Below, piece after piece: positions 8,020-18,606 of a DNA stretch of 21,977 nt. Each line of letters opens with the position of its first letter. Position 1 is the stretch's first letter. The stretch is from Cytidiella melzeri (Eukaryota; Basidiomycota; Agaricomycetes; Polyporales; Irpicaceae), in assembly GCA_022592445.1 (NCBI GenBank), contig JABYQR010000541.1, positions 1 to 21,977 on the forward strand, read 5' to 3'. Made by a program: the position numbers and the translations under genes. Below the pieces are notes generated by a model. The model had not been told where the DNA came from and made no database searches. It was given only the letters and a program-made list of their open reading frames with translations.

Positions 8020-8046
8020 CTAGCGTTAGCAGGGCCGGCAAGCGGC
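8020..8046 (-). other. Helitron 3' terminus: hairpin plus CTAG
   Basis: Minus strand: GCCG (8046-8043), loop CTTGC, CGGC (8037-8034), 10-base spacer, CTAG (8023-8020), then T. Compared with the end at 2871, the last pair of the stem changed on both sides (G-C versus A-T) and pairing is kept. Confidence 0.82.
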
Positions 8047-8075
8047 AAGTACGATTCCTGAAGACTTGATAAATT

Positions 8076-8163
8076 TCTCACAATATCATATATATCAATA
8101 AATCAGAATTCAATTTCACGCAGGTTTTACAAGTCTCACAATATCATAGATATCAATAAATTA
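8076..8163. repeat. Subterminal direct repeat near the Helitron 3' end
   Basis: TCTCACAATATCATATATAT (from 8076) recurs as TCTCACAATATCATAGATAT (from 8132). The repeat is about 32 bases with two differences and a period of 56. It lies between the stop of the protease frame and the terminus. Confidence 0.75.
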
Positions 8164-8186
8164 GATGTCATTATTGCGCAAGTATC

Positions 8187-10112
8187 TTAAACATCACAAC
8201 ATGTATAAATTGCTACAGTACTGGTCCGACCATGTTTTGCTGTTGCCAACATGTTGCAGTTTACATCATTCATGTTTCCATCATATTCAGTATGTCTACC
8301 TGTACTTATACCATCGTGGAACCACAGATCTCCGTTATCACTGACTATACGAGATGTATAGTGATTATTTCCATAGTAAATGATGCCACACAGTTTGTAA
8401 TTGTATCCACTAACGTTAATAACATGTTGGAACCTGACAACCAGATCTTCCTCTATACACATGGCAATGAAGGGTGGTGCATGATCAAATTTGTATATAT
8501 TCTCCATTACGCTGTGACAGTCACTGCATTTCTTTCTAGACTTTGTTCTCAATAGAGCTGTCATCCATGCAGACGTAGTTTGAGCATTACACGTTCCTGC
8601 TCGTTTTGCTTTATTTCTCCAGGCAGACTTTGTACATCGCCACATTAGAGAGTTGGAAAATAAGCTAGAAGATTTTTCGTTTCGACATACAATGCAGTAC
8701 ACAGTTTTGACAACATGGCTAACATCAGATTTTAGTAGAAATTCACATAATTCTCTAACATCATTGCCTGTTGTACTGATTGAGAACACACTTGGATCTT
8801 TACAATGAAATGCAAGCTGTATACGGTCTCGAGTTTTATCTATATCATCTGAGTCAAGATCTACACCTTCAAACGTGTCACAAAATATTTTCAAATATTC
8901 ATTTGTTGTTGATGTTAATTTACACCATTCTTCTGGTGTATACCTCATAATGCTCAATATAATAGTGAACAGACTATCAAATGCACAGCTATATGTCTGA
9001 CCATTCCATACAAAACCCATAGGGCCATTGAGTACAGGTATACGGTCATTGATATTTGTTTTCTGCCGTTTACATGGCCGGGTGGAACTTTCCTGATGTT
9101 CAGTTACTTCCTGTCTACGCTTGTTATGAATACGAACACCTTGTAGCCTACTCAGTTGATTGATCTGTACAGTACCCTGAGCAGGAATATATCGTTTGGC
9201 ATCAGTATTGACTCCCAACGGTTTTTTCTTGCTGGATTCAGGTTTAGATGTAGATTGTTTTGGCAATCTTTTCTTTTTGTCAAGTACTTGCCATTCTGCT
9301 TCTTGGAATGGATCATCGATATCATACGTGTTGATTGTATCCCATTGTAACGGACTAGGCATTGTTTTAGGAACATAGTCACTTCCTCTTGCATATCTAT
9401 ATGATGATATTAGATGGTTCCGTGTTGTACCGCCTACACCCTTGGGTAATTTCTTTTCAAAACGCAATCTTGTAATCTCATCTAGCAATTCTAACTCTCG
9501 GAACTCCTGTCTTAAATATCCAGACAATCCCCCAGTCATGTGTTTATCTGAGAAATCTTGAGCAATAAGAGTACCCTGATATGTTGAACCTCTTGATAAG
9601 CAAGTATATATAGACTGGTGACTGCAACAATTGTGTATGTCAACAACATTGTACTTCCTTGTCCGACCTTGGGATGCATAGTCCGTCATGCCAAAATTTA
9701 CTATTACTGGCACTTGTACGCGGTTTATCGTTCTTCGCACGCCATCAGGAAGCTTACAAATCACGTTTATAGGTTCTGCTGTGACAGGCACCACATCAGG
9801 TTCCAATCCATCTAGTTTGATTGGTATTGGTGGTGAAGTTAGCTTTACAAACAACACATCTAATGTGCTGTGATTTGTGTCTATAGGCTGAGATTTCCAC
9901 CCAACTACAACACCTTCTGCTCCATTAGTCACACCACACTCTGTTGCTTTGTTCTTCTTAATCATAATAGGCATTCCTATACAAATACCTAATTTGCCAG
10001 GAAGGTTTCCAGTATTGCTTGGAGGCAATGACCAAAACACAGCTTGATCATGTGGACGAAGGCGGTCAGTATTCCGTGATGGATCTGCTTTTGTTTTACG
10101 GATCTTTGTCAA
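8187..10112 (-). CDS. Helitron helicase C-terminal part fused to a USP-like cysteine protease domain
   Basis: An open frame of 641 residues. Residues about 1-220 are the end of a PIF1-type DNA helicase: ICIGMPIMIKKN, then motif V-like FGMTDYASQGRT (about 140-151) and motif VI-like YTCLSRGS (about 170-176). A basic, Ser-rich linker follows (about 275-355; PKQSTSKPESSKKK). Residues about 365-641 look like a papain-fold ubiquitin-specific-protease-like domain: Cys box YSCAFDSLF (Cys376), two CxxC pairs (473/476 and 529/532) as a zinc ribbon, a His box NNHYTSRIV (His584) and GDLWFHDG (Asp600). Similar helicase-protease fusions occur in Helitrons of mushroom-forming fungi. The first Met is only the first in this frame: ALTKIRKTK continues upstream, so the true protein began in the broken helicase. 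Whether it is expressed is unknown. Confidence 0.8.
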   Translation of the reverse strand: MTKIRKTKADPSRNTDRLRPHDQAVFWSLPPSNTGNLPGKLGICIGMPIMIKKNKATECGVTNGAEGVVVGWKSQPIDTNHSTLDVLFVKLTSPPIPIKLDGLEPDVVPVTAEPINVICKLPDGVRRTINRVQVPVIVNFGMTDYASQGRTRKYNVVDIHNCCSHQSIYTCLSRGSTYQGTLIAQDFSDKHMTGGLSGYLRQEFRELELLDEITRLRFEKKLPKGVGGTTRNHLISSYRYARGSDYVPKTMPSPLQWDTINTYDIDDPFQEAEWQVLDKKKRLPKQSTSKPESSKKKPLGVNTDAKRYIPAQGTVQINQLSRLQGVRIHNKRRQEVTEHQESSTRPCKRQKTNINDRIPVLNGPMGFVWNGQTYSCAFDSLFTIILSIMRYTPEEWCKLTSTTNEYLKIFCDTFEGVDLDSDDIDKTRDRIQLAFHCKDPSVFSISTTGNDVRELCEFLLKSDVSHVVKTVYCIVCRNEKSSSLFSNSLMWRCTKSAWRNKAKRAGTCNAQTTSAWMTALLRTKSRKKCSDCHSVMENIYKFDHAPPFIAMCIEEDLVVRFQHVINVSGYNYKLCGIIYYGNNHYTSRIVSDNGDLWFHDGISTGRHTEYDGNMNDVNCNMLATAKHGRTSTVAIYTCCDV

Positions 10113-11777
10113 AGCTTTGTCTCATCATTGTTGGAGCTATAACAATCTACAGAGTAAAAATAATCAGAGTTTGATGGGCCTCTTGCGAGAATCGTTCTGC
10201 GCCTCTGTCATTGAATTTATCTCTACTTGCATTGTAAGATGTTATAGTTGACACGTTACGGAACACAGTATTTGACCACTTTGGTCGATTTTTGAAATAC
10301 CAGCTATTCTAGTTCGCAGAAAAGTAATATCTTCATTGGTACAAGACTTGTACCTTAAGTTTTCTAGCAAAGTGCGGAATTTTGCATCTTCATCTGTCTG
10401 TGAATTTTGTCTCATGTTGGTGCGTAAGATGACTGCAGTGGTAAACTGATGCCATATTGCTTTACCTAAAGCAGCTTGCTGATCCTTATGAGACTGTGTT
10501 GTATGGATAACAGACTGAACAGTACTTGAATAGAGGGTGTTTCCTGTTGATACTGGGGGAAGCTGTGCAAAGTCTCCCGCAAAGATGACATGTTTCCCTC
10601 CAAATGGTTCAGTCTCATTGTCCAAGGCCATACACATTTGTCCGCTAATATTGTTTAAGTTGAGACAATCATTCATCCATATCTCATCCATACATATGTA
10701 CTCTACATACTGCAAGTTACTTTTGATTTCACTTAGAGCACCTAGTTGTTCAGTTTTTACAATAAGGGTTGATACCTAGCATAAAATGATAAGTAGAACC
10801 ACCAATCAGCGATGCAGCTGATCCAGTAGGTGCCATACAAAGGAACCGATAAGCTTAATTGTGACGGGTATAAAAATGTATCAATGATTTAATAACTTGA
10901 GATTTCCTGTACCAGCCATTCCACCCAAATACATTTTCAGCTGAGACAGTTTTTCAAGCGTTGAGTGATTTGCTATGATTTTGAAAGCCCTGGCCTGTTC
11001 ATTGTTCAATGTATAGCTACTTAAGATTTCATTGATAAGGGAGCGATCTTCCTTAGATGCTGCTTCGAATATCTTTTCATAATATGGAATATCGATGATC
11101 TCTACAAGATCAATAGAATAGTTGTGCTTTTTAATTGCCTTTGATGCAGCTACCTGTCCTTGTTGATTGCTCAAAATTTCATCTTTGGTCTTGTTCAATA
11201 ATTTTTGCCAATGATAACAGCTACGTGTTGTATCATCTACTGTTTGGATATCAACAGAGTGGTCATCTGCATTCAGAAACCCGTTCCTTTTGAGCATGTC
11301 TTCAGTATCCATCATATGTTCTAGCTGTAATATTGTTGATCTGTCGATAGGTCCCATGTCTGTTACATTATGCTCATCAAAACCACATTGTTCTGAATCA
11401 GGTATACCAATGAATTCTTCTTCAGTTCTGTCTAGCATGTCATTACCAAAGTATGGTGGCATAGAAACAACATCTAGGGTTTTTGTTTCTTGTTGTGCTG
11501 CAAACTCATCTCTGGCATCATAACAATCATATTGCAGATTGAAGTTATTTGTAATATATGTGTATTGCTGGGGAAATTTGTAGTTGTTGAACTCATCACT
11601 CCAAGTCAAGTCTTTTGACTTTAACTCTAAACACGAGCACCATGAGTTGCAAAGTGCCAGCATAGTCATACAGTAGTCTTCTTGATTGCCTTTATCTTCT
11701 TGCAGTAGGATACCATCTACAAAGTCTACGCGCCTGATCCCCATTAAGGGTGGTTTCAGACACTGACGAACGTCTCA
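10113..11777 (-). pseudogene. Helitron PIF1 helicase N-terminal part, frameshifted
   Basis: Minus strand. 11744-10881 is open and carries the linker typical of basidiomycete Helitrons (TMLALCNSWCSCLELKSKDL, NFNLQYDCYDARDEF) and the helicase start (YTLNNEQARAFKII, YLGGMAGTG). The Walker A lysine codon is destroyed by a one-base loss at about 10902-10905: G-T-G-N replaces G-T-G-K-S. One frame over, the sequence continues SQVIKSLIHFYTRHN, then TAA, then AYRFLCMAPTGSAASLIGG. Another shift precedes IVKTEQLGALSEIKSNLQ. 10715-10242 is open with Walker B YICMDEIWM (the usual Ser is Trp), motif III FAGDFAQLPPV and AVILRTNMRQ. Further shifts lie near 10270 (frame change into WSNTVFRNVSTITSYN) and between about 10175 and 10113. 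At least five lesions lie within about 800 bases, so no functional helicase can be made. Confidence 0.85.
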
Positions 11778-11780
11778 TAG

Positions 11781-12779
11781 AAGGTGCGGACAAGTAATAA
11801 AGTGAACGCTACGTGGAGATATCAGGAGAGCCACTTGAAACAAGGAGCGGAGTGATGCACAGTGCAATAGATGCTCTTGTCCACTTGATTGAGGAGAGAG
11901 TGTCCATCCCCGAGAGAGATACATGAAATTACAACTACAGCAAACCACCAAACATGTCGGCCCTGCAACACCAAGCCTACACAACACCACAAGAGCAATG
12001 CTGTATTGCACAATGCCACAACTGTTGCATCATATGACCAAATATAGCCCTGCGTGTATAGAACAATAGGAGCAAACATGTACTCACAGGTTCTGTCATT
12101 TCAAGACCAAGTACTAAGCTGACCTTGAGGATTGATGAGTGAGATATAGAGGTGAGCGTTCAAGTGTATGGAGGTGAGAGGCGAGTGGCGAACGGAGGGA
12201 GCACTGTCCTCATGCACCACGAACATCAGGATATTGAACCAAGCGTATATAGAGGTACATATGCACTGTAGACTCTGTAGTTCCATAGACTTCCCCTTGA
12301 TATATCGGGCTGTATAGCTCGTGCAATTATTTGTACCAATGTGATAGTGTACTGTAGTATCTGAGCTTCTATGGTGTGAATTATTGTATTTCTACTCAGA
12401 GCTCCATAGTATATATAACTCGTACATCTGAAGATTAGGAATAGCTATTGAGCCCTAAATATACATTTTGAATGTTTGAGTTTCACTCTGCGCAGCAATG
12501 TGAACACAGATAGGATTGGAAGCAACAATTGATACTATGATGTGCAGTGCTTATACAGTAGTAGCAAGGGTCAGAAAAGGGGAACAAAGAGTAAAAATAT
12601 GCAATGTGCTATGAATCATGAAGGCAGTGATGGCAAAGAATACAAGCTGCAAACTGAGCATAGCAACAGACTGGTATAGGGATCAAGGGTGGTAGGAACC
12701 GGACAGACAACAAGGAGAGAACAAAGATACAGAGGGCACTGCTACGATGTGGTCCGTGTTTGCTTGCGAACTTCACAAT
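11781..12779. other. Non-coding region between the Helitron remnant and gene relics
   Basis: No protein family, RNA gene or long repeat recognised on either strand. If the Helitron once had a 5' half with Rep, it is not here. Confidence 0.5.
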
Positions 12780-13570
12780 TCAGGGTGTGCGGTGGCAAGG
12801 GGCATGGCCTAGACTGTGTTTGGGGGACGTGATGGTGTCATCCACGTTCTCATCAACGCCGGCATGAATACTAGAAGGGACTCAAACGTTAGCCAGAGTG
12901 GATTAGTGTGCGCAAGCACTCACCAAGCCAGACGGTACATGTCCCGCTGTACCTGCGCGGCACTCAGCGTTCCTCGCTCGACAGTATACTTCTTCCAGTT
13001 TTCGAGAGTGGTGCAATAGTTTCTGTATTGCTTCGTGAACATCTTCTCCGTAAACTCCTGTTAAATGTGCTCCTCTGCTTCGGAACTGGCTGATAGCACA
13101 ATCAATCTGACAAAGATATTGGATAGTGTCAAAGATAAACAGATGAACGTACAGCGGTGATAATCAATGCAATGGTTGGCAAGGGAATATCACCTTCGGT
13201 CGCTTTGAAGCAGCTGCTGTAAACGATGCCCTCATCTTTTGTTTTGCAGAAGAAAGCTTGGTTGAGCACATCTTGCAGCAGCTGATTGCAGAGCAGGACT
13301 CCAGGCTCACGAGAAGCAGGGTCCTATAAGCCAATATCATAATTGAGTTTGTGATCTGCGCGTGCGAGAACTTGACTTCATACCTTGTATATGAATGCAT
13401 TCCGATCTGTCAGCACTGTACTTCTCACGGTTCTTCTCAAGAGTGAGCGTGGTGTTGTCCTTGTCCAGAAAATGATAGTGAAACTTGGACTCACGCGCGC
13501 GCAAGAGTGACAACCTCCCCGCAAAGTTGAGAAGTGCGACCCTTGATCTCGCAAATCAAACATTGCAAAT
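12780..13570 (-). pseudogene. Decayed DUF6532-like gene (four exons traceable)
   Basis: The function of DUF6532 proteins, abundant in Agaricomycetes, is unknown. Minus-strand exons: a (about 13570-13384) with DLRDQGSHFSTL, then in a second frame RARESKFHYHFLDKDN, then in the first frame again LTDRNAFIYK; b (13323-13153, 57 codons, no lesion) with DPASREPGVLLCNQLLQDVL and GDIPLPTIALIITA; c (13106-12924) with IDCAISQFRSRGAHLT, then a shift into EFTEKMFTKQYRNYCTTLEN; d (12870-12780) with HAGVDENVDD, stop TGA. Introns have GT-AG ends: 13383-13324 (60 bases), 13152-13107 (46) and 12923-12871 (53). Block order agrees with the family (GSHF, FIYKDP...REPG, TIAL..TAI, LE.WK.YT). At least three frameshifts make it a pseudogene. 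The start was not found. Family assignment is from memory of the pattern. Confidence 0.6.
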
Positions 13571-13632
13571 GAGTTCTGACCTAGATGGCACAAGAATCAC
13601 GAGTCATGTGCACACCAGCTTCAAGCCCTTAG

Positions 13633-13905
13633 CAAGCTGACGAAGAGGATGGCGCAGGGGGTGATCACACTGGTGGAGAGTCTGAGTCCGACTTCGTGTA
13701 TGTGAGGCGGTTTCCGCTCGGGAAACAGGCTGGAAAAATCTACAGCAAAGCAAAACCATTGTTTCAGTGTGTGCTGGAACAGCAGAAGAGAGAGCAGAAA
13801 CACATACATGGACCGTTTGAAAGCCAAGAGGAGTGGGACTTAGCAAAGTGGCTGGTGAGAAGTTTTTGTCAAAATGACACAGATGAGTTCCTACGCCTAC
13901 CAATT
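13633..13905 (+). pseudogene. Exon resembling the N-terminal region of Plavaka/KDZ-type transposon proteins
   Basis: After an acceptor CTTAG (13628-13632) an open exon reads QADEEDGAGGDHTGG, then VRRFPLGKQAGKIYSKAK, then GPFESQEEWDLAKWLVR and NDTDEFLRLPI, ending at a GTAAGC donor (13906). PF.....EW.LA.WL......DEFL.LPI is a pattern I associate with proteins encoded beside or within Plavaka/KDZ-type DNA transposons of mushrooms. A possible next exon starts at 13945 after a 39-base intron (TEVKITNCGKLN) and reaches a donor near 13981, after which nothing is recognised. The transposase core is absent. It could instead be a host hypothetical gene fragment. It lies directly beside the DUF6532-like relic, on the other strand. 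Confidence 0.45.
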
Positions 13906-13989
13906 GTAAGCACACATCTTGACTGATGAGACTACGTTTGCAAGACTGAGGTCAAGATCACTAACTGCGGCAAACTAAATAGGTAAAGA

Positions 13990-15725
<1,736 letters not shown>

Positions 15726-16159
15726 TGGGCTCGAGCCGCGTGAGTGGGAGCGCATTCCACCGAGCAAGAGGAGCGTTAGGGCGGAGAAGCTGGTACCAGG
15801 CAGAGTCTCGAGGCTGATAGAAGTTGCTATAGTATGCTATGTTTCATAATAATTTTCAGCTCCGCCAATAATACATATGCGAGATTTTTTAATGTGCTGC
15901 AATATTTTGCATAGATTGCGCTAGAATGGGCAATATCAAACAATATTGAAGAGGTAGCAGCAGAATGACACAGACACACAGTGCGATATCTCCCCAGTAT
16001 ATGCTATATGTGCGATGTTGCATAATGTATAAGTGGTCCGGATAACATAGCTGTATGTAACAAGATATGTTCTAGTATCTTTGGCTATGTCTTGCGATAT
16101 CTGTTTCTTCCTGGGCCTCATGCACCACAAAGCGTAACTCGGTGCTGACAGGCAAGAGC

Positions 16160-16219
16160 TTACGTCCTCTTTTGAACAAGACGCGCGTTTCTGCGCGCCA
16201 TTGTCAGAAGAGGATGTAA
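16160..16219. repeat. 60-base nested inverted repeat (hairpin)
   Basis: The left arm TTACGTCCTCTTTTGA and right arm TCAGAAGAGGATGTAA pair with two mismatches. The pairing continues inward through CAAG.CGCGCG and GCGCGCCATTG, leaving a loop of about five bases (TTTCT). Confidence 0.7.
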
Positions 16220-16546
16220 GTGTGATTACACACGCTCCGATGTCAATGAGGTGAGCCAACAATGACAATATACACGACTTACTGTGCTAAGCTGCTCTCT
16301 GCATCCCAGGGGCAAAAAACTGTGACTCACTACTGTTTACCTATTGCATTACCTTTTCTTCGCTCGTGTTCTTATGCCACTCAACAATACGCACTCCCCT
16401 CTCGTCCCTTCAAGTTGCAAGCCCGACTAGACACCTGCTATCTTCATAATTCTGTGTTTTCTCATTCCCGTATCTCCCTCTACCAACCCTTGCTCGTAGC
16501 TAGTACCGCGTGTCTTTCATATGCCACACGGACATTTCTAGATCAC

Positions 16547-16551
16547 TGCTC
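16547..16551 (+). repeat. Target-site duplication of the solo LTR, left
   Basis: TGCTC, identical to 17311-17315. Confidence 0.85.
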
Positions 16552-17310
16552 TGTCATGGATGGCCTGACTAGCCCTTAATTTTCGCAATTTACCTCTTGT
16601 TTTTATCTGTAAAACTCCGGGCTACAACCTAGTTTCAATTCTCTTTGCATAAACTCCTTTGCACATCTATTAAGCGCCCGTATCACGTGGCTTAGACGCT
16701 CCACACGGTCACATTACTTGCTACTATGTCACACTGGCATGTGACTTAGCTTAAGTAAGACCACATGGCTACAAGCACATGGCTCAGCCCATAGCTAGGG
16801 TTTGACGTCATAGATACCGTCCACATGGGCTCCTTATTGTTCTTTCCTTATTGTTCTCTTTATGGAAGGATGTTCTCACAGGTGTGGGAATGGAATACAA
16901 TAGTTGGTCTCCTTTTAGATAGATTCTCTCACGGGTAGAGTTCTTGGCAAGGTCTAGACAATAGCTATTGTTCTTCTTTAGGTAGTTCTTTTGTTCTTCG
17001 TTCACATGGCTTCTTGCAAAGCCTGCCCTCAACATGGTCTGTGCGCAGGTCCCTGAAGTCTATATAAGATGCTGCATGTACGCTCCTAGCCCCCCATCTC
17101 GACCTCTTGGTCTTTACTGGGCTAGGTAAGCAACCCCCTCTTGTACTACATAGCTGGTAGTAACAATACTAACTTGGTCTTTACTGGGCTAGACAACTTG
17201 TATAAAGTCTGATAGCTGGTGAGAGCACTGTGCTACACGCCTGCCACCACCTCCTTGTCGATATCCACTTTGTGTCCCTGTCTGTCACGTCGAGCCTTGT
17301 CTCCGTGTCA
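16552..17310 (+). mobile_element. Solo LTR (family A) with 5-base target duplication
   Basis: It starts TGTCATGGATGG and ends CTCCGTGTCA, flanked on both sides by TGCTC. It matches the LTR at 4804-5505 throughout but is 57 bases longer overall. The main extra is a 67-base tandem duplication: CTTGGTCTTTACTGGGCTAG occurs at 17106 and again at 17173. A TATA box (CTATATAAGATG, about 17061) lies inside. A solo LTR arises by recombination between the two LTRs of a full element. Confidence 0.85.
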
Positions 17311-17315
17311 TGCTC
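17311..17315 (+). repeat. Target-site duplication of the solo LTR, right
   Basis: TGCTC, identical to 16547-16551. Confidence 0.85.
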
Positions 17316-17318
17316 ATG

Positions 17319-17328
17319 GTATATAAGT
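17319..17328 (+). promoter_or_regulatory. TATA box upstream of the E2-like gene
   Basis: GTATATAAGT begins four bases after the LTR target duplication and about 235 bases before ATG 17558, so the LTR sits at the promoter of the next gene. Confidence 0.45.
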
Positions 17329-17557
17329 ACTTGATTGTGCTTGAGGGGGAATTGCGAAGACCTTTGATTGGACTCTCCACTTCTGACGATTGTCGCAACT
17401 CTTCTGGTGTTCCTCATTCCCGACAACTCCCGCACTTACATGCTCAACATTGCACCTCACCACCGGAGTCAGAGAGACAATACTTGAAGGCGTGACTCTT
17501 GACTTGCACCATCTTTTTGCGCTGTGCTGCCCATCACCACTCATCCTTACCAAGAAT

Positions 17558-18606
17558 ATGCTTGCTTTCCAACCTTTGCCAACTATAGATCTCTCCAACC
17601 ACGTCAAAGCACGCTCCTGAGGTTCTTCACGTCTCCCGTCTCTCAGCGGAAGTACAACACAAACGAATGCCACCGTCCCAGCCAAGGTGAACGTGAGCCC
17701 ACTGACTCGTGCCACAATATCACAAGAATATGCCGTACTCATGCATACTGGTCACTGTCCCCTCTGGATGTACGTGACACCCACCCCAAACAATCTGCTT
17801 GTCTGGGACGCAGTCTTCTTTGTCCATCAAAGTACGTTGTTTACACGTCAACCACTTCTATACGCATTACTACTAAGCTCATTCTGTTGTTGCTACCAGC
17901 CAGGCTACTATACAGACTCCATCTTCAAGTTTCAAATCACGTTCTCTACAAAGTACCCTGACCGACCGCCAGTCGTGCAGTTCCTCACGGATGTCTTCCA
18001 TCCCCTGATATTGCAGCAGGACGGAACGTTCAATCTTGCACCACGGTTCAGCCCTTGGAGGTGAGTGGGTCATCTCATATGGTAGTGCAAGTGCTAAGGA
18101 TTTTGCCAGGCCGAAGGAGCACCATATTTTTGACGTTTTGCACTGGATTAAGGCTTTATTCAAGAAACACGCGTTGGATGATGTCGAAGAGGTTGATTGC
18201 TTGAACAAGGAAGCTTTTCGGTCAGTTCTCACAACTCAAATACAACACATCAAGTCACTCACCCACCTGCTTAGACTGTATGTTGTCTCGAACAGCATAG
18301 CATTACTGATCATGAACTGAACTCTCTACAAGATACCACAATACAACCTCTTCCTTTGCAACGCTCACAATCCAGTCATCCATGCTCTTCCAATCCGCCT
18401 CCGCTCTCTTTGATGAAGACCACCCATCCATGACTGGCAAAGGCTCGCACGGCATGCTTTTCTGCGAGCTGAAACCCGACCAACTTGCAAGCCTTCGCAA
18501 GCAGCTTGGTTTGAAAGAATGGCAAGACTCAGTGCCACCACCACTCAGCACAAACCAGATGGACACGGAGGATATCATCTTGTCGCCTCGGTCGTCAAGA
18601 ACTTGA
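17558..18606 (+). pseudogene. E2 ubiquitin-conjugating-enzyme variant (UEV/AKTIP-like) gene with a premature stop
   Basis: Exons: 17558-17831, 17904-18060, 18110-18220, 18275-18277 and 18333-18606, about 272 codons if read through. The UBC fold is clear: EYAVLMHTGHCPLWMYV, NLLVWDAVFFVHQ, then across intron 1 YYTDSIFKFQITF, YPDRPPVVQFLTDVFHPLI, GTFNLAPRFSPWR, and across intron 2 PKEHHIFDVLHWIKALFKKH. The C-terminal extension has LFDEDHPSMTG and LRKQLGLKEW. The E2 catalytic Cys expected shortly after the HPN-like motif (here HPL) is absent, so the product would be a non-catalytic variant. In frame from ATG 17558, TGA at 17618-17620 interrupts the Ser-rich leader; ATG 17741 lies downstream in frame. 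CPLWMY has Trp where I expect Gly. Introns: 72, 49, 54 and 55 bases. Either a recent pseudogene, or the start lies elsewhere; that part is uncertain. Confidence 0.75.
18275..18277 (+). other. Candidate 3-base microexon (ACT) in the E2-like gene
   Basis: Between 18221-18274 (GTCAGT...GCTTAG) and 18278-18332 (GTATGT...TACAAG), ACT supplies the end of Arg, all but one base of a Leu codon, and keeps phase: NKEAFR-L-YHNTTSSF. Skipping it gives one 112-base intron and loses only Leu. Confidence 0.55.

Larger units (their letters stand above)
8020..11780 (-). mobile_element. Protein-coding Helitron, 5'-truncated and decayed
   Basis: On the minus strand this rolling-circle element encodes PIF1-type helicase and protease regions and ends in a hairpin and CTAG at 8020, followed by T. 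The Rep (HUH nuclease) and Helitron_like_N parts that should precede the helicase are missing: similarity begins near 11777 with RQCLKPPLMG and nothing recognisable lies upstream. The 5' terminus is therefore not defined. Its 3' end matches the two non-autonomous copies. Confidence 0.85.
15726..16551. other. Non-coding region with a strong hairpin
   Basis: No gene recognised apart from a possible open tail in another frame after 15672 (REWERIPPSKRSVRAEKL...) that I cannot assign. It holds the hairpin at 16160-16219 and, at its right end, the target site of the solo LTR. Confidence 0.45.

Noticed and set aside
13604..13915. A 103-codon minus-strand gene
   Set aside because: It is the antisense of the plus-strand exon with PFESQEEWDLAKWL, which has clear protein character and splice sites; the minus-strand reading has none.
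17687..17726. A 40-base intron (GTGAAC...CACAAG) at the start of the E2-like domain
   Set aside because: Read through, the same bases encode VNVSPLTRATISQ in frame with EYAVLMHTGH, which fits a natural leader better than a very short intron.
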